Source: Haplomitrium mnioides
Lineage: Eukaryota > Marchantiophyta > Haplomitriopsida > Calobryales
Assembly: GCA_049999725.1 (NCBI GenBank)
Contig: JBNGIS010008168.1
Span: 46,888 to 70,579, forward strand
Direction: 5' to 3'
DNA length: 23,692 nt
Part shown: positions 10,734 to 20,835 of the stretch, piece by piece
Layout of the letters: the number at the start of each line of letters is the position of its first letter
Numbering within the stretch: position 1 is the first letter of the stretch
Translations under genes and position numbers: made by a program
The notes under the pieces: generated by a model
The model's database searches: none
Told to the model about the DNA's origin: nothing
What the model saw: only the letters and a program-made list of their open reading frames with translations

Positions 10734-10862
10734 TGTTGTCGTGCGCATACACATCGCTTACAGAGCTACATCGTCCACACACATTCCATGACATCTAGAG
10801 ACATACAACAGAGAATGACAAACAATTGAGTCTCATGTGCATACAATGCATAAGACTCCACA
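10734..10862 (-). repeat. Extra copy of element B LTR start
   Basis: About 129 bp, closely similar to 11137-11262, with matching ends exactly 400 bases apart. In element B orientation both copies begin TGTG(A/G)AG and contain a CATGCATTGTATGC-like string (TTATGC in this copy), then GTAAGCGATGTGTATGC. The similarity stops abruptly at the left end. It may be part of a second LTR, a tandem duplication or a small non-autonomous element. Confidence 0.7.
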
Positions 10863-11262
10863 ATACTTTTCTTTGAGTGATACCTTCTCAAAGAAATTCC
10901 AACGTGTGTGTTGATCTTTTGATATGAGAGCCAACACACCTTGGCTCACAAGGAATCCATGCTTCTCCAAGAACTGCAATACCACAACTCTTCTCTTAGT
11001 TCATAAACGAAATGAGTAAAATGACGTTGAAAGATAACCTTTCGATGAGAGTACATGGCCTTATATACTAAGGCACAAAAAGACAAAAAACTCAAAATAT
11101 CTAAAAATAGAAAACTACATGGAATATTGTGACAGCTGTTGTGTGCATACACATCGCTTACACAACTACATTGTCCACACACATTCCATGACATCTACAA
11201 ACATACAACACAGAATGACAAACAATTGAATCTCATGCGCATACAATGCATGAGACCTCACA
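10863..11262 (-). repeat. Element B 3' LTR (left end uncertain)
   Basis: The right boundary is well supported: minus-strand TGTGAGGTCTCATGC follows directly on a polypurine tract (AAGGGGCGAT) 171 bases after the end of the polyprotein. The left boundary is only inferred, because a second copy of the LTR start ends at 10862. A TATA box lies about 200 bases inside. No matching 5' LTR was found on the right of the element. Confidence 0.6.
11060..11067 (-). promoter_or_regulatory. TATA box in element B LTR
   Basis: The minus-strand string TATATAAG lies 195 bases inside the LTR start. The predicted start of leftward transcription is near 11035. This is inferred from sequence only. Confidence 0.5.
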
Positions 11263-11274
11263 ATCGCCCCTTAG
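11263..11274 (-). other. Element B polypurine tract
   Basis: The minus-strand string CTAAGGGGCGAT abuts the LTR start TGTGAGG. A short hairpin (gttagg/cctaac, 11281-11295) lies a few bases upstream of it. Confidence 0.7.
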
Positions 11275-11432
11275 CTGGTGGTTAGGTCCCCTAACACTAG
11301 CTAGCCATCTATCTTCTAGAAAATTGATATACACCTATTGATGCAAAGACTAGAAGGCCGGGTGCAATGGAGCCCTATGCTTCACCTCCTATAATCTATA
11401 CCAACCCTAGAACTCAATGGAAACTAGTTGTT

Positions 11433-12971
11433 CTATGAACAATGAGGACAAAACCATGATATACCAAGAATAGTAGCTAATGGAGGCGTCAAACATGACA
11501 TATGCCATCCTCAAGAACATCTGTCACAAATCAATATAGTGGTTGCTCCTTTAGAGGAACCACACAACATACACTTCAAACCTACAGGAACTTGTGCCAC
11601 GCTAGGATCCATAGTGCCATCAATGTTCGAAAGGTGACAAGGTGTACAATTGCGCACACGATCCTTCCAAACCATGCCATCACGTCACTCTAGCTGCAAA
11701 ACTCTCAAAGGAAGTACCTCACGTACTCGCAGAATTCGGCGTCCAGTGGTGACATCAAGTGTTGTGGGTGCTGTCTATTGCAAATAAACATAATCACCAA
11801 GATGAAACCTCCGAATCCTAGTGCAATATCTACCTCCACGTATGGTAGCATATCGTAAAGTATCATGATGTTGAGCAATAACAAGGTTGTCGAACTCCAT
11901 GGGCATGACTCTCTCAAACACCTGGGCTCTATTTGAACACACATGCACTCAAACATCTGGATCATCCAAATCCACAACCATGGTAACATCACGTCGAATA
12001 GAGGAAGGTAAATTAGGTTCCCTCCCATATAACAAAAAATAAGTTGAAAAAGATGCCAAAGATACTTGCTTACTAAATTTGTAGCCCATTGCAAGCCACT
12101 GTAACTGGAGATCCCAATCCTCATGGTGACCAGCTTGTAAGCCATACTTACGCAATGCTCTCTTCACTGCTTGAACCACTCACTCAGCCAACCCATCTGC
12201 CTCAAGATGATCCCTAGATATAGTACGGTGATCAATGAGATCTTGCTCACACAAAACTTCAAACTCACCTCAAAATTCTATACCCTTATCTGTCAACACT
12301 TTGGCGGGTGCTCCAAAATGATTGAGAACTTGGTCCAAGAAAGTGACAGCCACTCCTCCACTGGTCTTGTCTGGCAAGGCTACCAACTCAATCCACCTGG
12401 AGAAATGCTCCACCATCACCAACACATATCGATTGTGCCGCAGGGTTAAAGGCAATGGACCTGCAAAATCCAAACTCCAACGATATCTCAAACCCATGAT
12501 CGATAGTGGCTGCAACTAAGGAGTGGGAGCATTAAACGATGCTTGAAATTGATCACACAACACACACTTAGCTACCTATTGCTGCACATCAGTGTTCATG
12601 CCCCTCCACCAATACTGTGTCTGCAATAAACTATAGGTGCGCTTCACTCCAAAATATCCCAACTCCTCGTGGGCATGGCGCACCAGTACAAGATGTTGCA
12701 TCAGCTTAGGCACAACACGTACATGCCCATCCGTCCAGACATGCAAAATCTGAGCCTCTTCCTATCAGAACCTCTTGGCTCGATGTTGGACTCTATCTCT
12801 CTCCTTGGCATCAAGCTGTCCACTCAGAAAACCTGTGCGTAGATACTCTAGCATACACCTATCATTGTGAATATCCTGATCCAAGTTAGAGTCCTCAACT
12901 CTGTCTCCTATTGAGGTTTCAACAACCACTCTATCAGCAAGGTTAGCCACCAATCCACTCCAAGCTGGCAT
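11433..12971 (-). pseudogene. Element B integrase with C-terminal PHD finger
   Basis: The integrase joins element cDNA to the chromosome, and PHD fingers bind histone H3 tails in other proteins. Reading leftward, the zinc domain near 12560-12690 keeps CVLC, but one His is Tyr (HAHEELGYFG). The core has Asp in SLDFAGP (12468-12470), Asp in LTDKG (12288-12290) and Glu in GLAE (12183-12185), 34 residues after the second Asp, so the DDE triad survives. Two TGA codons sit where Arg is expected, after GIEF and directly after GLAE. The C-terminal domain includes HLGDYVYLQ, then a stop. The PHD finger at 11439-11573 has all eight ligands: CMLC, CDRC, then His and Cys in WHMSC, and CPHC. One TGA (11511-11513) falls inside it. 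All segments share one frame up to the TAG at 11433-11435. Confidence 0.87.
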
Positions 12972-14701
12972 CTAAGAAAGAAAGGCAGATGCATGCCAAC
13001 TTGGCACCATCTCCTCATCAGACTTCTCATGCCAACGCACACCAGTTTCATCATACTGGCTTGTGGATGGATTGTAGCTCAATCCATTTGCATCCAAGTT
13101 GGTCGTATTAGGCCTATGAACCACTTGGAAGTTGTACTCTTGCAACAACAATGCCCACCTAGCAAGCTTGCTTGTGAGTGAAAGTGTGCAACAACCCATA
13201 CTACTGCCAAACACTCTCCCTCATAGGAACTATACTTAGCCTCAACCGAATTATTTGATCTACTCGCAAAAGCTACCACAAACTCTTCTCCCTTCTCATA
13301 CTTTTGGGTCAGCACCGCTCCCAGCCTTGCTCTACTCCAATCTATATGAAGCTGAAACGGTCTCTTTGCTAGAGGTCGCCTCAAAATAGGTGCAGAAGTC
13401 AATCTACCTTTCAACTCTTGAAAGGTTCTCTCTTGATCTTCATCTTAAATCCATTCTTGATCTAGCTTGGTGAGCATAGTCAAGGGCTTGGCGATTTGGC
13501 TGAAACCTTTCACATATCTCATGTAGTAACTAGCCAATCCCAAAAATGAACAGACTTTACTCACATCAGTGAGTTGTGGAATCTCGGCAATAGCACTCAC
13601 CTTAGTTTGTTGCACACCCAATCTTCTTGGATATATAGTGTGTCCCAAATACTCAATCCGGTCCTGGAAGAATTTGCACTTGCCTAGATGCAACTTCAAC
13701 TCATGGTACCTTAGCGTGTCAAACACCACCTGCAGATGCCTCCAGTGCTTGTTCACATGTGCCGAACAAATCAGACTATCATCGATATAACACTTGAAAA
13801 AGTCCAAACCTGCAAGAATATTGCCCATAACCCTCTGGAATTCAGCTGGTGCGTTCTTCAACCTAAATGGTAAGAACAACCACTGATATAGCCAATCCTT
13901 GCCGTGTGCATCAATACTCTAAAATGCTTTTTTGGCCCTGTCCTCTTGACTCAATGGTAGCTAATGGTTCCTTGCCCTCAAATCCAATGAGCTAAAGATC
14001 TTAGCATGTCCAACTGCATCAAAGATCTCCTTAGGTGTAGGCATAGCATATTTGTAAGACTTGGTCTGCCGATTGATAGGACAATAATCACCACACATCC
14101 TCTTGTCGGTGTAGTTCCTATGCACACTCTTCTTGATTGGCATCACTATGGCAGATGCATATTCTCCAAATGACATCTCCACCAAGCTAGTTTCCAACAA
14201 ATCTTGTGTCCTGGTTTGAATCAACCCTCTTTCCACCACACTATAATGGTATGGATGTCGAAAAATAGGTGCATCACTAGCCAACTCAATACAGATGTCT
14301 GGTCCTCTCAAGGTCACGAGATCCTTCATGCTAAAAGCAAAACACTGTGAATAACCATGCAAGAACTGATGTACCTCTGCACTCTGACCTCCTGTCAACT
14401 GCTGTCCAACTAGTGGCACTGACTTTTCCACAAGAGTCAAGTGATCTTCTTACTTCACATCTGGCTTTGCTGAAATCTGACTGGCTGAAATGTCATGTGG
14501 TGGAGTCACCCTTGAATCGCGAGCCGCTGAACTATCACTCCCTTGGGCTGAAATTTGATTGTCAGAAAAATGACTTGCTGCAACTTCAGATGTGTGGATC
14601 AACCCTAACATGGCCTTTGTGGTGCTTGATACTATGCCCCCAGCAATAGCCTTGACTGTCCTAGAAGATTGCATGTTGACTAGCGACGAGTTGGCCATTC
14701 C
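12972..14701 (-). pseudogene. Element B reverse transcriptase and RNase H, internal deletion
   Basis: The RT copies element RNA. The segment at 13961-14440 contains the start of the domain and the first catalytic Asp (SSLDLR, codon 13982-13984). The segment at 13445-13879 contains LPFRLKNAPAEFQ and the catalytic pair in CYIDDSLIC (13778-13783), so the RT triad is intact. RNase H begins at 13414 with HIDWSRARLGAVL and keeps the Glu block EGECLAVVW. It then jumps, with a frameshift near 13170-13190, to SKLARWALLLQEY. About 28 residues, including the TDH block with a catalytic Asp, are missing. The tail NTTNLDANGLS follows at about 13090. The region 14441-14701 is a Ser-rich linker from the methyltransferase in the same frame. 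Confidence 0.86.
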
Positions 14702-16094
14702 AAAAGATCGCATCTTGCGCTGCTCAGCTACCCCCAAACTCACAATCCATGTAAGATAGTTCAAATCCATGGTTTGTCCCAACACATGGCGTCGCTCAAT
14801 CTCGATGACAGATGCAACAACAGTGGTACCAATGGCAAACCCCATTGCCCTCTCTCTCTCTCATCGGCATTGGGTTCCACTAGCTTCTGCAAGGTTGCAT
14901 CCCAAATAAGACCAGGGCCTCCTTCTCGAAATGCATAAGACAAAGGATGACTCACCAGTATGGGCAATGCTCCACGAGGTTGACCTACCACGTTGACTAA
15001 TGCCAATGGTGGGCGATCAACATAAAGTACTCTATGAGCGTGATGTCTCACATCCAAAATATCATCCACAATGGCGTTTGGTGATCTCGTAATCCTTCTA
15101 TAAGCTCTCTTCAACACCTCAGTAGGCAACAGGTTAGTCCACCACAATCGTGGCCGGTGTGCTCGTGATCTTGCTTGTGAGGCATCCAACAATACGGCAG
15201 GTCCAATCCAAGAACGCACTTGATAAACAATCTTCACAAGGTGTTGGTGACTATCTCCCAATATAGGCACATTCTCTATTATATATGTAGGAAGTGGTAC
15301 TTGATGGAGTTGGAGATGGCATAGAATAATCAGCATCTACCAAAACAATTTTGAGTGAGGTCTTGCAATCCTTGGCCCAAACCAGCCCTCAATTGGCCAT
15401 GACATGGCCATCTTGCAATCAACAAATCAATAGGCCCCACTCTAGCTAAGTGGTCCATTCTCAGCAATAAAATATCGATCAGCAATGCATGGAGATAACC
15501 TCGCACTGCACTAACTAAAAGCAATTGTGGAAATTGCTCAACCATCAGTGCCACGTGCTTCAAGGAGATTCTGCAAGCGATCTCACCCTTCTCCACATAT
15601 AAATACCACCGAACTAGAATCCCTGCTTGGAGCAGAGTTGCTAGCTCTGTACTAATGCCTCCAAACAACTCCAACAAACAAATACCATCAGCATAATACT
15701 GCCATGAAATCGACATAGTATCTAATGGTGAAAGATTTACGAGTCTAGATATGACAGAACCATCCAGTGTAGGACTTGGCGCAAATGCATCCTGCCAAAC
15801 ATCTTCAACCAACCTGGACGCATGTACATATTTCTCTTTACTTCCACTCATAGGAATCATCTCACCTAACGACGATGATGTTGGCTTCGCAACCTCTGAA
15901 TACACTTCCTCAACAGAAGAAATGTCGGCTGCATGTGCATTCCGCTCTAGTAAGTCAGAGTAGTTGGTGATAACCCCAAAAAATATTGATAATGCCATAA
16001 GCTGTGAAATTGGACCCCCAACTGGTCCACTGAATCTGATAGGCAACCTACTCAATCGTGCCTCTCTAGATTGCCAAACAGGCCAATAGTACAC
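14702..16094 (-). pseudogene. Retroelement-encoded DNMT3-like cytosine-5 DNA methyltransferase
   Basis: Enzymes of this fold transfer a methyl group from S-adenosylmethionine to C5 of cytosine in DNA. The motifs occur in the normal, non-permuted order. Motif I is LLELFGGIST (near 15674), and an acidic SAM-binding residue follows in YLYVEKGE. Motif IV is RWPCHGQ with the catalytic Cys at 15402-15404. Motif VI is IIENVP (about 15268-15280). Motif VIII is RSRAHRPRLWWTN. A target-recognition stretch ends in GGPGLIWD, a motif IX-like block is LVEPNADERER, and motif X is RRHVLGQTMDL at about 14750-14790. Motifs I and VIII look most like DNMT3. A DRM type is unlikely because DRM is circularly permuted. 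Frameshifts lie near 15340 and 14850. About 140 residues before motif I have no assignment. The block is in frame with PR upstream and RT downstream, so it was part of the polyprotein. Confidence 0.85.
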
Positions 16095-17143
16095 TAACTC
16101 GTCTCAAAAATCAATAGTGAACCCCATGGGATATAACACCATACACCCCACCAAAACATCATAAGACTCAACCTTGGTAAGTATGGCCTGAGTGCTCATA
16201 TATGAGCTATCTGTAGGATGATCAACTTGCACTCTAATTTCGATCTCTCCAAGTGTAATGTGTTTCGTGGGTGAAGGTCATCCTAATGAAGTTTGAATGG
16301 AGAAAGGGCAGATCTTCACATCTCCGAGCCTCAATCCCAACCCCTGCACACCTGACTTGCCTAACATCAACAATTGTACACATGTATCCAACAATACTCT
16401 GGCTGGCCTATACACCATATTTGAAGGACCCACAAGTTGGGAGATACCACTCCGATTGTTGATGGACACCACACTGGGTCTTAATCTCATCCTCTCCAAT
16501 GCTAGTCGGGCTGATAACTCCATCAGCCATGTCGCAGCAGCATGCTATATCTCACCTCCAGACGTAGAGGCACACGCATCAACTAGTCTACTCATAGGTC
16601 TCACTTCCATACTGGAAGTAGCACCTTGAGTCTCTCCACATAGTGTGGCTGCTAACCTGAACACTTCAGCTAGTGTGACTCCTCCAATCAACACATCCTT
16701 AGCTGAAAACAATGGTTTCTTAACAACTAATCTCGCTATCTCTATAGCCAAAGACGCACTCCCCTCCGCCTTGGCTGATCTCTCCATCCCTTTGGAAGCC
16801 TAAGACGAACGTATGGACGTGGTCCTCACCAAATCTGTCAACTCAAATGATTGTGGAAGTCTTATCTACCGGTGAGCATCCCCCTCTGAGGATCTGACTC
16901 CACCGCTGCTCCCCTAGGCTCAATAGCCTTGCTTGCCGCTCTGCTCACCGCTGTAGGTGCATCAACGTGGGTTGTCCTACACATGAATCCCATACCAGCT
17001 AAATTTCCATCAATTGCGTATGACATAGAGGCTTCACCTCTACAATTGGGCCTCGCATGAGTTGTAGTCATAGCAACTAATTGTTGCTCCAACTGTGCAA
17101 TCCTAGCATCCTTAGGATCCAAGGTAGCTGTTGGAGCACCCAT
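16095..17143 (-). pseudogene. Element B gag-PR linker and aspartic protease
   Basis: The protease would cleave the polyprotein. The active-site region at 16278-16523 reads RVLLDTCVQLLMLGK. The Asp (16386-16388) and Thr are present, but the Gly of D-T-G is Cys (codon 16380-16382), a single-base change from GGT or GGC. The second half, with VLVGCMVLYPMGF, follows at about 16110-16160 before a TGA and the DELVYYWPVWQS segment that leads into the methyltransferase. Upstream, 16862-17143 is a low-complexity linker with a short helix (ARIAQLEQQLVAM), and 16545-16787 is an Ala-rich stretch with no assigned function. A frameshift separates 17143 from 16787. Confidence 0.72.
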
Positions 17144-18628
17144 CCTAGCTCTCCTAGTTGGTGATGCTCTTGTGTCACGACCACTTTGCCTGCCTCTATC
17201 CTATTTATATGTGCAAGCTCCTCCTCGTCGCAGCTCTGGATGAAGCAAAAAACATCGGTCCCTGGTGTGACCCATGACCTCACAATGGTCATATTGTTGT
17301 TGGCCAGCAACACTTGCATCTCCAGAATGTGCTACTCGTGGCTTCTTCACCTCTGGACATAGCCTCTGCATATAATCTCCACCACAGGTCCAACAATCTG
17401 ACTGCTGACTTGTATAAGATGGCAAAGATGACTACCCTCCAGCCTTCTGACCCTTCCGTGGTGCAGACTATGATGTAGATGCGGCTGGAAAAGTAGATTT
17501 TGGCGTTTCCTTCTGAAAACCTGTTGTGACTACTCTTTCATTCACCAAGTTAAGCTCTATATGCTCTGACAATGTAAACACAATGGCAAGAGTGGGATCA
17601 GAATCCCTAAGAAAGGTGGCATCTCTCACTCTCCTCTTCAAATCCCTATCAAGAATGGAATACCAAAATTGTACAGCTTGAGCTTCTGTCACTCCCTTTG
17701 TGACATTGATGAGCCTTCTCATCCTGGTGTAAGCTTCTCTCAAGCTCTCTCCAATCTTGTGCTGAAACTCCTGAAGACTCTTCAGCTTGTCCGTCCTCAT
17801 GCCTTGGTAATTCTGCATGAGAAGCTCAAAAAACTCAACCACATGGTTAAACATTGGAACCCTTCTACTCTCTACTGCACTGACTTGAACAGGTGTACTG
17901 AAAACTCCTGCTGCCCTTGAAACACCAATATTGTGGCTAGTGCTACTAGAGGATGTTGTATGGGTCATAGGGACATGGGCATTGGCCCTTCCACCATAAG
18001 TAATATAGACATAATTGGGAGACCAATATTATCTCCACTCCTCAATCTCAGTCAAATGAGCCTGCCTGAATTCATGGTAGTCATCCATAGGTGGCCCTTC
18101 CAAGTGCTGAAACAAACCTTTCTAATACATGAAAGGTGTAAAGAGAGTAGAGTTCTGTAATGTTTGTAGATCACACAAAATGTCAAACTCCTAGACGAAA
18201 TCATCCAGATCAATGGTGCCTATTGCACCAGAGAACCTCCTTGGACCTTTTGTGGCCCCATACATCTCATCCATATCTCAAGACAATGAGGAATGTACCT
18301 GAGTGATAGGAAGAGTTGCCTCCTCTTCGTCCGATGTATGGTCACTTACCAACTGCTGAGTCGCTCTTACTGTAGGTCGAAATTGGATGCCATTGCGAGT
18401 GATGTCGCACCGCAACCTTCCACCCTCTGGCTTTGTGTTGACATTTGCTCAGCTGAACTCACTCACAGCTCATAGGCTATGCTATTGCCACTCAGCCACT
18501 TGCTCACAAGTCGGTTGAAATGTGCAAATCAGCACAAGCGACCCTTCTTTCTCCTCAAGATAGGGTACACCTGGCTTGCCAATCTTAGTTGATTGGCCTC
18601 CCCTTCACCATAGGAGCAAAATTGACAT
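17144..18628 (-). pseudogene. Element B gag with two degenerate zinc knuckles
   Basis: This is the structural protein of the element's particle. One open frame can be followed from an ATG at 18626-18628, through a second ATG at 18272-18274 (MDEMYGATKGPRRFSG), to the gag core at 17468-17968, with blocks GESLREAYTRMRRLI and VQFWYSILDRDLKRR. Single stops interrupt it, including TGA 18278-18280 and a TAA after EEWR near 18030. Two knuckles follow. CWTCGGDYMQRLC (17357-17395) has Tyr where His is expected. YDHCEVMGHTRDRC (17252-17293) has Tyr for the first Cys. Both changes fit single C-to-T or G-to-A transitions. The knuckles lie immediately before the linker to PR, as in Ty3 elements. The exact start is uncertain. 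Confidence 0.83.
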
Positions 18629-20463
18629 TAAATCAAAACAGAATTTTTTTCCCTTCTCTACTGCAAACCGATCTTCAGTTTCCTGCAAACAAGCTTTCAG
18701 GTTTTCGTGCTTCACTTTAGCGAAAGTCTAGGCTTCCAAATAGCTTGCGCCCTGGGAGCATGCTATTGGACTCTTGTTACCCTTGCACTGCTCAGCGGAG
18801 GGTCTGGTTTAGTCTTTTTGAACTTAGAATTATTTTATTTTATTTTATTGTTTCAAAAATTTTGTTTTTAATTTGATTAATGTTTAGTTACCTGCAGTTC
18901 TGTGTTGCAAACAGATTTCTGGCAGCAAATCTTTTTGAATTTGTCACCTGCAAGCAAAGTATTGTTCTTATCTAAGTCAAACCAAGGTTGCTTAGTCAGC
19001 CCAAAGCAGAGTAACTTCCCCTTTCAATATTTTGTCATGGCTCTTTCCCAACAAATAGCATGAGAATGCGCTACCCACTCTAGCTGAAAACCTTCAGTTT
19101 ATAACAGAGCCTACACTACTTGACTAAATCTTCTTTGAACGATTGTGACTCCGACAAATCTATTGCTTGACAAAGATTTCGAGTCATCTCTGTTTCAATA
19201 TCACTCATGCCATCTTAGCACAACGTATGCACTCCTACCACACTCCACAATCTTTTCTCAAAAATCTCAGCAGCCCTCTTCCTTGTCCTTTGTCAGATCT
19301 GTAGTCTTACCCTTGAAGAAATGGCTAAGGATGCTCCTCACAAAAATTCCCCAAATGAGCTTCTCTTGTTTTCACAACAATCTACACTCTCGTCTCTTCT
19401 AATTGGAAAAACTCTTTGAATGAATTATTTGGAATCTTCCCTTGCAATTCTAGCAACCTATGACTGTGTTTGTTCTTCAACTATGCTAACAAGAGAGACC
19501 CCTCTGCAGTTTCTAAAATCACTTACCAGCAGCATTCATCATGCATTATTATCCTTATGAGACCCAATCTCCGACAAGAGACTCCATAGGATCTTCCACT
19601 TCTACAAAGATTTTTGCTCAATTGTTGTGATCAACAAAGAGCTTGCAACACAAGAATTCACTCAAATGAAGAACTTCTCATTGATTTGCCTAAAATCTCC
19701 TTAGATGTAGGCTGCACACTTTTGTGAAATGTGCTTGAGGATTTGCCTAACCCCACAACTGGCCCTCTACTTTTCACCAAAGGAAATGAGCAGGCAAATG
19801 CAATCCTTCAAAATCTCTGCAGCACTGATTCACTGCTTGACACAATCTCTTGATCTGTGATTTTCCCTCCTGCTTGACAAAATTCCTAACATGCAATCGT
19901 AAACGATTTCTTCTGCATCAAATGGCCGACACAAAACAAGATCGAAATCTTCTTGCTCGATGCATGCTGGTTGACGCTGCACACCAACAATCAAGGCCTT
20001 CTTTGTCTATGAGATCGAATTGATCGCATGCCTCTTTTGATTTGACCTGAGGATTTCTTCAGCAGGTTGTCTTCAACAAAAGCCAACAACATGGTTCTTC
20101 TGCTTGACTAGAAATGTGCTGCTATAGAAATATGTGCCCTCAACAGCTCGACAATTTCTGGCTCAATGAAACGGTGCGCAAATCAGGGCTAACAATAAAC
20201 AATAACAAACCTTTAAAAGCGCTCTTAGACAGTTTTGCCTCAACTATGCGATTTCGTCTGCAGATTTTGAAGAAGGATTTCTTCCAAGTCCCTAAAATGT
20301 AATGTGCTACTGCACTTTGACAAAGAAATCTAAGCAACTCCACGAAGGCTGCTCAAAGATTTTTTCTGCAATTGCTTTTCAGAAAATCTCCTCCACAAGG
20401 AATGAAGGAATCAATGCTCTGCCCACAATAATGTGATGATGCTCACAGAAGGACTGATGTCCA
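18629..20463. other. No gene seen; possible 5' leader of element B
   Basis: This 1.8-kb stretch lies between B's gag and C's LTR and has no recognisable product on either strand. It is rich in strings such as ctgcttgac (near 19834, 19872 and 20100) and contains an AT tract at about 18826-18890. No tRNA-Met primer-binding site and no copy of B's LTR start were found. It could be B's 5' leader, split from its LTR by insertion of element C, but this is inference. Confidence 0.45.
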
Positions 20464-20577
20464 TGTTGTATAACACTCCACATATACACACAAGTTAGCA
20501 CAAACACATACGAGAGAAGCACACAAAGACTTCAAAAACCCCCAAGGTAAGAGATGCCAAACAAGACACTCTCCCTT

Positions 20578-20586
20578 CTTTATATA
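20578..20586 (-). promoter_or_regulatory. TATA box of element C LTR
   Basis: The minus-strand string TATATAAAG is about 370 bases inside the LTR. It lies downstream, in element orientation, of three CCAAT boxes and three G-boxes. The predicted transcription start is near 20550. Confidence 0.65.
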
Positions 20587-20627
20587 CTTGATAGAAAGCT
20601 TCTTGCTTACATAGGTGGAGGAACCTT

Positions 20628-20687
20628 ATTGGTTCCTTTTCTATCCTCTTCTCATTGGACCCCTCTTCTTTCTCTTGCTCTGATTGG
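20628..20687 (-). promoter_or_regulatory. Three CCAAT boxes in element C LTR
   Basis: CCAAT on the minus strand occurs at 20628-20632, 20654-20658 and 20683-20687, the last two inside a GGTCCAAT string. They lie 40-110 bases upstream of the TATA box, a usual distance for NF-Y sites. Confidence 0.5.
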
Positions 20688-20712
20688 ACCACCTTTTACT
20701 TTCATTCTGCTT

Positions 20713-20835
20713 TTGCCACGTGTCCTTATCTTTAGAACCTTCTCCTTACTTTAATTCTCCGCTTGCCACGTGTCCTTATCTAGACTCCCTCTTTCACTTT
20801 AATTCGTTGACTTTTTCTCCTCTTGCCACGTGTCC
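20713..20835 (-). promoter_or_regulatory. Three G-box repeats in element C LTR
   Basis: The 13-base string ttgccacgtgtcc is repeated exactly at 20713-20725, 20763-20775 and 20823-20835. Each copy contains the G-box CACGTG, and with the flanking bases it is the ACGTGGC or ACGTGTC type bound by plant bZIP factors, including ABA-response factors. The spacing is 50 and 60 bases. The copies sit in U3, upstream of the CCAAT and TATA elements. Confidence 0.7.

Larger units (their letters stand above)
10863..18628 (-). mobile_element. Element B: Ty3-type retroelement with DNA methyltransferase and PHD finger
   Basis: This is a leftward-transcribed element whose polyprotein runs from about 18628 to a TAG at 11433-11435. 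It is followed by a polypurine tract and a 3' LTR. The domain order gag, PR, then RT, RNase H, IN is Ty3/Gypsy. Two extra modules are built in: a cytosine-5 DNA methyltransferase between PR and RT, and a PHD finger after IN. Segments starting at 18274, 17968, 17425 and 17143 share one frame. So do those at 16787, 16523 and 16094; at 14845, 14440, 13879 and 13414; and at 13214, 12971, 12515, 12179 and 11573. Only about four frameshifts therefore interrupt some 2,400 codons. The 5' LTR is not recognisable in the window, and the left edge given is an estimate. Confidence 0.88.

Noticed and set aside
11705-12145. 146-codon minus-strand open frame read as a separate gene
   Set aside because: The real integrase frame, with GDYVYLQ and the path into the PHD finger, is a different one that matches the frame of the 12179 and 12515 segments.
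14702-16094. Bacterial restriction-modification gene or contamination as the source of the methyltransferase
   Set aside because: The block is on the same strand and largely in frame with flanking protease and RT, has the same AT-rich plant-like composition, and shows DNMT3-like motif details.
14702-16094. DRM-type (rearranged) plant methyltransferase
   Set aside because: DRM enzymes have motifs VI-X before I-V. Here motif I comes first and motif X last.
16297-16629. 110-codon plus-strand open frame
   Set aside because: It lies antisense to the element B protease and shows no recognisable product.
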